Assembly (NCBI GenBank): GCA_019973155.2
Contig: BPQB01000007.1
Location: 310,001-374,000 of the forward strand
DNA from: Phanerochaete sordida
Lineage: Eukaryota; Basidiomycota; Agaricomycetes; Polyporales; Phanerochaetaceae
Reading direction: 5' to 3'
Length of the DNA stretch: 64,000 nucleotides
The translations under genes and the position numbers were made by a program. Positions within the stretch are counted from its first letter, which is position 1. Each line of letters opens with the position of its first letter. The notes under the pieces were generated by a model. The model had not been told where the DNA came from and searched no databases. It worked only from the letters and a program-made list of their open reading frames with translations. Of this stretch, positions 57,592-64,000 are shown one piece after another.

Positions 57592-60138
57592 CTACTCGAT
57601 GACCCATCGCCGGCCCTTCATCGACGGCGTCTCGCTCTCCTCGCTCCACGCGGCGCTGCTCTCGCTGCGCTGGCTGCTCCCGCTGCCCTGACGCGCGAGG
57701 TGGCCGCGCGCGCGCTGTATGCGCGGGTCGACCGCGGAGAGCGGGAGCGAGACGGGCACGGCGCCGGGCGCCGCGGCGAAGAAGCGCGGGCCGAGCACGC
57801 GTGCGCCGAGTGGGACGTGCGCGGGCTGCGGCGGCGCGGGCACGCGCTCGTCGTCGCCGTACGCGGCGGAGAACGTCGGGACGGGCGTGTCGTACGCCGG
57901 GAAGGCGACCTTCTCGAGGCTGCCCGCCTTCTCGGCGTCCGCGTCGCCGTACGGGAACGTCGCGGGCACGAAGTCGTCGCCGGGCTGCGCCTCGTCGGGT
58001 TGCACTGCGGGGTTCGGGTGTCAGCGGCGCGCTGCGGTGCGGGGGAGCACGGGACGGGACGTACGGTGGCGCGGGAGGCCCTTGCCGAAGTTCAGGCGGC
58101 AGAGGACCGCGAGGATGAACGCGGTGAGCGTGAGCGCGACGGACGCAGACGCGAGCAGGCTGAAGAAGCGCCACTCGACGAACGTCCAGCGGAAGGTCGC
58201 CGAGGCGAACATGGCCGCCCAGCCTGCGAGGTACAGAAGCGCTAGGCCAAGAAATACGAGCACAAGGATCCGGTACTCGCGGCGGACAGACAGCCAGCCC
58301 TGAGTACAATCATCAGCACTGCAAACAAAATGGGCCATATGTGCTACTCACGATAGTCAGCCAAGGCAGCATCAGGACCAGAATGGTGCTGCGGGATGGT
58401 CAGTCTCAGTAAGAGCTGCACCAAAATGTACGATAGACGCACATGTCGATCGCACGGAACGTCTTCGACTCGGTCGTGAGCCGTGCGATATCTCCGTTGT
58501 AGATCTGGTCGATCCACAGCGCGACGGCGGCGATGATGAAGAACGCAGACAGCTGGATGACGATCGAGAAGACGAGGATGATGCGATAGGCGCGGCTCAT
58601 GGTGAGCGACGCGCCGATGCGCTTGAACGTCTGCCAGCCGAACGACTGCGCACCTCGTTAGCGTGCCCCACACAAGTCGACAGCCGAGCTTACCTTCATC
58701 AGCTTCCACGACAGGACGGCAGAGATGACGAGCGCGAGGGCGTTGAGCGCGAGCGTCGGGATCTCGAAGCGGCCGCGCTCCGTCCAGTACTGCGGGAGCA
58801 GGTTCACGCCGCACGCGCCGTTCGTGATCAGCGTGCTGAAGTTGTCGTGGAACTGGTCCGTGTTCCACAGCTGGTAACCCGACCAGGCGGTCGCGAGCAA
58901 GTGCGTGAGGAAGGTCGCGACACTGGAAATTTCGAATGAGTAAGATGGAAATGCTTGGCTTGTGCGTAGCGGGGACTTACATGTGCGGGGGCGACTCGTT
59001 CAGGATCGCGACAAGGGACATGCCCAAAACCCAAACTGAGTAGCCGATGAAGACGAGGTCCTCGCGTTTGGTGTTATCAACTCTACACGACGGAAGGTCG
59101 ATAAATCGGTTTACAGAGCTCGCGATACGCGTACCTTGTCACCGGCCAGTTGAGCGCAACCAGGCAGGTCTCGCTCAGAGTAACCTGTCCGATTCCCGGC
59201 AAGTCGTCGATCACGACGCGCGTGCTGCCGTTAGAGGCGAGGAGAACCGAAATTTCCGGACCATCGTCGTCTCTCTATGCAAGCCATCAGAAGCGCAATT
59301 AACAATCTATTGAAATTTCCTCACCTTGTCATGTGCGACGGCTTCATCCTCGTCTTCATCGTCCGCACCATCGGCACCTTTAGCAGATGCAGTGGGCGCC
59401 ACACTCGAGGTCTTCGAGGTGATTGTCACCGTGCGTGTGGCGGCGACGGTCGTGAAGACGATGGCGTCCTTGAACTGCGACGCGTTTGAAATTGAGGGAG
59501 ACACGGTCACGGTCACGGTGCTCTTCGACTTGGAGGTCGCTGCGCTTTGAGAGGCAGACGCTGAGGCTGATGAGGATACCCCGGTGGACGAGGGTTTGGA
59601 AGAGGAGGAGGAATTTGTGGAGGCGGAAGCGGAGACCACAGAGCTTGCGAAAGACAGAGGTGCGGCGCTGGTGGCGCTCGCCAAGCTGGTGCTCAGGCTG
59701 GCTACTGACGAGCTGCTCGGGGTCTCAGCGATGTTCTGCGCAGCGGTGCCCTTCGGGCTAGCCGCGATGTCATCGCTGCTCCAGACCACGGGGCACGAGC
59801 TCGCGTCCACATGGCTGGGGACGGTCGCGCAGAGGCGGAGGTCCTTGCCGCCGTACACGGTGAATCCGGGCTCGGTGGCGTTGCCCTTGAGGATGATGTC
59901 GTTCAGGAAACGGGCGCCCTCCATGTTGACCTTGAATGACTGGACTTGGAGGGCGACTTGCAGGACGCAGTGAATGACAGAAAAGGCGAAGTAAATCAAG
60001 GTTAGCTTAGAGAACGTGATGCGGTCTGCCTGTGCAACAAGATTGGACACTCCGTTTCCGTATCATGCTTATAGCACTCACGAGCAGCTTAAGCTTCGCG
60101 GGCAGCGGCACATAGTCCCATATTTGCTTCACGCGCAT
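57592..60138 (-). CDS. Unnamed multipass membrane protein with Ser/Thr-rich loop
   Basis: Begins MRVKQIWDYVPLPAKLKLL at 60138 and, after an intron, ADRITFSKLTLIYFAFSVIH with CVLQVALQV (first helix). A roughly 150-residue Ser/Thr/Ala-rich stretch follows (TPSSSSVASLSTSLASATSA and similar), typical of an O-glycosylated extracellular segment. Then come several more helices: FIGYSVWVLGMSLVAIL, LALNALALVISAVLSWKLM, IILVFSIVIQLSAFFIIAAV and ILVLVFLGLALLYLAGWAAM, plus FFSLLASASVALTLTAFILA. The cytosolic tail of about 140 residues is Pro/Ala-rich and ends SMKGRRWVIE. There are about eight introns. I do not recognise the family. The build, with a Ser/Thr-rich ectodomain and multiple helices, would suit a surface sensor or transporter-like protein, but that is inference only. 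The neighbouring kinase gene is convergent, not co-transcribed. Confidence 0.75.
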
Positions 60139-60623
60139 GCTGTGTAGATTTCAGAACCTGGAAGACCAAAGCATGAGCGCACGTCAAGCTACACCGCTTT
60201 GACACGCACCAAATCGCCAGCGCGGTGAGACTCAAAGCCAAAGGGCCACTAGGGCGAGAAGAGAACTTGAAGAACGGGCCAGCCAAAGTCGCAGAAAGCT
60301 TGTACAGAGCGTTCGAACGAAACTGCGAGATGCACGGCCCAGCCGAGAGGAAGGAGAAAAGACCGACGACGGAAAAAGAGCGAAAGAGAGAAAGGAGATG
60401 GAGGACGAGAGCAAGCCGCTACGGGGGCGACATTCTCTGCGTGCCCCCCATTGGTCGTCATGCACAACTAATCTTATCACCCAACTACCGCTTCCGGTCA
60501 TTTCCAGGGTGCCTCTCCCATCAAACGCGTCAAATTAGCGGGGGCAAAACTCGCGTCCGACGCCACGAAGCCGACCCCCAAGACATCCTCGCTATTCCAG
60601 AGAGGGACTTGCATTCCTCGAGA
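60139..60623. other. Membrane protein upstream region / TFIIIC 3' flank
   Basis: About 485 bases between two minus-strand genes. On the plus strand 60330-60415 is purine-rich (a pyrimidine-rich leader on the transcribed minus strand), as expected for a promoter. An inverted CCAAT-type element (ccattgg) is at 60449-60455. No gene is seen. Confidence 0.45.
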
Positions 60624-63600
60624 CTACACCTGATACCAGACCTTGTGCCCGCTCACAGACCAAAAGACCAGCCTCTCTTCCACGTTCGACGGCACACCCT
60701 CGTCTGCCAGCACGCTCGACGTGCGGACATCGCGTCGGAGATAGCCCTCGTCCATCAGCTGTTGCAGCACGTCGTGCACTTCCTGACGGTCGTACACCGA
60801 GCGCAGCCGCCAGCGCACCTCCGCCTGCGGCCATCATCAGAACCCGTCAATGCACCGTGCGAGGGAACTCATTCACCTGAGAGATCCCGGGATGGAAGAT
60901 GACGATCGCCATAACGGCTTTCCGCGCGGCGGCCCAGACCTCGGCGATGACCTGCCCCGAGATGTCCAGCCAACGCCGCGGCAGCAGCCGCACGCACTTT
61001 GCGTCGTCTACGTCGGTGACGACAGACCAGGCGCCCAGGTACTGCGACGACACCAGCACCACCTCGCGGTAGCCTGTCCAGAACGCCAGCGGTACCGCAG
61101 CGCCCGTCAGGCGGCTGATGTAGTCAGGGAGAAGGCGGACGCTGTCGCGGCCGAGGAGCCCCTAGCAACCCTGTCAGATCCATAGCGAATCAGACGGAGG
61201 CCGAGTCAGCGTACCTGTAACTCAGTCTTGGTCAACCCCTCAGGGCCAGCCATGTCCAGGGCATCCCACAAGGTCCTGAAACCCTCGGCGTCTTGTGGGT
61301 CGGAGGCGTTGAGCAGAGCCTGGGCCGTGCTCGCAAGGCACGCCGCGCAGTTGGCGAGACCAGGAGCCTGCAGAGCACAATGAGCACGCTCTCCGTCTGC
61401 AGTCGTTCCGTGGCCGCCTTCTTGGCTTGTCGCGGGTAGAAGAGAAGGGTCGATGTCGCGCATGCTGACGTCCCCTTCTGCAGGCGGGGCTTGCGCAGAA
61501 ACGAGGGGAGCTTTGGGGCGTATGCCGATCGCCGTCTCGATGTCATCGTCGCCTACCGACATTGTTGAGTATGGCAGGATGTGACGTGGCACGAACGACT
61601 CACTAGCTTTCTTGCTGTTCCAGTCGATCGTGGGCCGTACTGACTGAGCGTGCGTCGTATCGATCTTGAAGTCAATCTGTACAGGCGAGATGAAGCAACT
61701 AGGGGGCACGGAGAACGTGTGACCTACCTTGTTCTCCGAGGCCAACTCGATCAACGCTGTAATATCGCCATCGGTGGCAACGAGAGGCCAGTCTCGCCAC
61801 GCGGTCTCAGACCCCTCCTGTAATAGCTCATCTTCCAGCGCGGCAGCATCCTGGAAGAGGTCCGGTGCCAGCTGTCCACTCAGGGCACCCTGGTTTCTGT
61901 ATAGGGAGTCAGAAATTATCGACGTAAACTGAAGGGGGCAGAATGCCTACACGTCAGAGATCTTCAGCGTCCTCCCTGGCTTGTGCCTCGTCGGGTCCCT
62001 GACGAGCTTTGATAGCACATTCCGGTCGAGCAGGTCCTCTACGACCGCGCCAACGACCTTGTCCCCGACGCCGCTCAAGAGGTGCGACGCCTTCTGGGCA
62101 TCGTATGCGTCGTTCGGGGTGCCCAGCGTCATCTATCGCCACGTTTCAGTCCACGACCGCTCGCACACGAATCAACACCGACACCGACCTTCAGCGCAGC
62201 ATCAGCCACAAACATGTCTTCAGTCGGATAGTCCTCCGAGGGTGGAAGCTCGTTGCCGCCGAGAACAAAGCACTGCTGTGAAAGCTGTTTCTCGCGGCCC
62301 TCTTCGGCGACGCCACTCCAGACGAAGTCCCACGTCGGCGCCGTCAGCGGCTTCTCCACCACCTCCCACTTCGCAGCCATAGCTTCGAACGACGCAGGCA
62401 GGACGACTGTGAGCGGCTTCTCGGTCTCGACGAATCCGACTCGGCTGCCCCAAACGCGTCAGCATCACTCCACACAAGCGCAAGCCGGACGCACAGCGCA
62501 TTCTTGTCGATATGGGCCCTCAAGAACTTGACGTGCGCGACGAGGTCGAAGTTCGACGCGCTCCCGGGGTCCTCGTCGGGCAGCTCCGGCGTGCCCGCGT
62601 GCCGCGTCCACAGCTCGTGCCAGCGGTCCTCGAGCCGCCGGAAGTACGCCTCCGCGCCGGGCTGCTCGCGCAGGTGCCCGATGCGCTGCCGCACCGAGTT
62701 CCGCGGGATCGCGGGGAACGCCTGCGCGAGCGCCGCCCAGTCGAGCCGCTTCCCGTCGCGGCACCGCGCGCGGATGATCGCGGACGCGTCCCGCGCGAGC
62801 TCGTCGAGGTCCTTCGTCCACTGGAAGCGCTGCCGCCGCCGGCCGAACATGTCGGTCTCTGCTGGGTGGTCAGAGCAGGGACACGGGGACAAAAGACGCG
62901 GCTCACCATCCTTCTCTTTCTCTTTCTCTTTCTCCTTCTCCTTGCCCTTGCCCTTGTCCTTCTTGCCCTTCGGCTTCGCCTCGGGCTGGCTGAGCGCCGG
63001 GCCCTGCGACGAGATGATATCCTCGACAGGCTTGTCGTTTGTCGCGACCGCAAGCGGCAGAGGCGCGGGCAGGGGGCGCGCCGGGACCGACGCGAGCGGG
63101 CGGCGTGTCGCGGCGGGCTTCTTCGCCGAGACCTTCGCCTCCTGGATCGTCTTCGTAATCTCCTGCTCCCACTTGTCGAAATCCTGGCCCGCGCTCTGAA
63201 CGAAGCGCGCGTGCACGGGCTTCACCCGCGCGGCGAACGTGCCCTTGAGCGGCTCGGGGTGCACGCGCGCGAGCATCGCGTCCCACGCGGCCTCGCGCGC
63301 CGCGCGCGCCTCCGCGGCCTTCTGCGCGAGCACCGCCTTCTGCTCGCCCGTGCGCTGCGCCGCGTCCTGCGTGCGCCGGCGCACCTTCTCGATGCTGTGC
63401 AGCAGGCTGTGGCGCTCGCGCTCGTAGAAGCGCGCGACCTGGTCCTGCGGCGCGCTGACGACCCGCGCGATGCGCGCCAGGCGCGCCGAGCCGCCGTCCT
63501 CGTCCTGCAGCGGCGTCGCGGCGGTGACGATGTCGATGTGGTGGGAGAGGAAGCGCCGCTGGTACCACGAGAAGTTGTACATCGTCGACCACTGACCGGA

Positions 63601-64000
63601 GCGACGGATGATCTTGCGGAGTTTCTGGGGGACGTCTTTTGCAGACTCCTCAGGCAGAGGACCGGCGACGGTCATCTCGTCAAGGGTGCGCGTGCAGAAC
63701 GGTTCATCCAGACATGCTCGGTTCAGATCCCGCCAGAACTGCTCGGCTTCGGCGACCGACTTCGTTGAGGCTCTCCTCCAGAAAGGGGGGTCGTTTTCGT
63801 CTAGCACCCAGAGATGCAAGGAAGCCGAGTCGTTGAACTTCCAGTACTGGGGTGCAGACAGCGTCGCAGTGATTGCCTCGTCGGGCGCAGCTTCAAATGC
63901 AGTCGGGTGGTCGCCGTTCGGCGCAATCCTCACCAGCGGCTCCTCGGCGTCGGTAGGGTTGAGAGCTGTCATGAGCTTGAGGCTCTGAAGTACGTTGAGG
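60624..64000 (-). CDS. TFIIIC largest (B-block binding) subunit, C-terminal part, 5' end outside window
   Basis: RNA polymerase III initiation factor subunit (Tfc3/GTF3C1-like) that binds the B-box of tRNA genes. The frame is open at base 64000 (LNVLQSLKLMTALNPTDAEE). Characteristic parts are QYWKFNDSASLHLWVLDEND, TMYNFSWYQRRFLSHHIDIV, and the Myb/SANT-like RRRQRFQWTKDLDELARDAS with LDWAALAQAFPAIPRNSVRQ and RIGHLREQPGAEAYFRRLED. A Lys/Glu low-complexity run is at about 62910-62975. A 50 nt intron at about 62440-62490 (GTGCGT...GGCAG) joins IDKNAL to RVGFVETEKPLTVVLPASFE and removes an apparent frameshift. The C-terminus has a winged-helix-like block (VRWRLRSVYDRQEVHDVLQQ) with the ending HKVWYQV, TAG at 60624-60626. 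Subunit identity is inferred from overall pattern. Confidence 0.8.
62910..62975. repeat. CTTTCT-type microsatellite coding Lys/Glu run
   Basis: Imperfect repeats of tctttc, tccttc and cccttg on the plus strand encode, on the minus strand, the KGKKDKGKGKEKEKEKEKEK run in the TFIIIC subunit. Repeat number is probably variable between strains. Confidence 0.8.

Noticed and set aside
62435..62495. Apparent frameshift in the TFIIIC subunit
   Set aside because: A 50 nt intron with a GTGCGT donor, a ctgac branch-like element and a GCAG acceptor restores a sensible frame (NAL-RVGFVETEKPL).

Overview
The window is nuclear DNA from a basidiomycete, most probably an agaricomycete. Evidence: genes are interrupted by many 50-60 nt introns (GTRNGY donors, YAG acceptors, an exact TACTAAC branch point near 400), coding regions are GC-rich, intergenic gaps are short, and there is a DUF6533 membrane protein, a family I know mainly from Agaricomycetes. 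I rebuilt exon joins by hand from frame, splice signals and family alignment from memory; spans are firmer than individual exon edges.

Layout. 1-8 kb: the 3' part of SIN3 (+), an unnamed single-pass membrane protein (+), and an unnamed Ser-rich protein (-). 8-16 kb: ALG9 mannosyltransferase (+), a DUF6533 protein (+), a U2 snRNA gene (+, about 13653-13840), histone H4 (-), and a thioredoxin with a C-terminal membrane tail (+). 16-28 kb: nucleoporin POM152 (+), cytosolic inorganic pyrophosphatase (-), gamma-tubulin complex protein GCP4 (-), a TBC-domain protein (+), and a 64-residue small membrane protein (+). 28-37 kb: five zinc-type (MDR) alcohol dehydrogenases head to tail on the minus strand, with noncoding spacers that are partly duplicated too. 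38-45 kb: two different PRELI/MSF1 phospholipid-transfer genes (Ups2-like + and Ups1-like -) on either side of RIC1 (-). 45-50 kb: a phenol 2-monooxygenase-type flavoprotein (-) and a PhnP-like metallo-beta-lactamase-fold hydrolase (-). 50-64 kb: DRG1/Rbg1 GTPase (-) with a run of microexons, sharing a 215 bp divergent promoter with an Ssk2/Win1-type MAPKKK (+); an unnamed multipass membrane protein (-); and the C-terminal part of the largest TFIIIC subunit (-), cut by the window edge.

Most of the window is conserved housekeeping sequence. The accessory part is the ADH array, with the monooxygenase and metallo-hydrolase about 8 kb further along. Points most worth a second look are the U2 snRNA gene in what looked like an empty gap, the ADH array and its duplicated promoters, in-frame introns at the ADH zinc-binding loop, probable GC-AG introns in ALG9, a TBC domain without either catalytic finger, the Ups1/Ups2 pair, and the DRG1 microexons. 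I see no CRISPR array, no transposon, and nothing that amounts to a wholly new multi-gene system.
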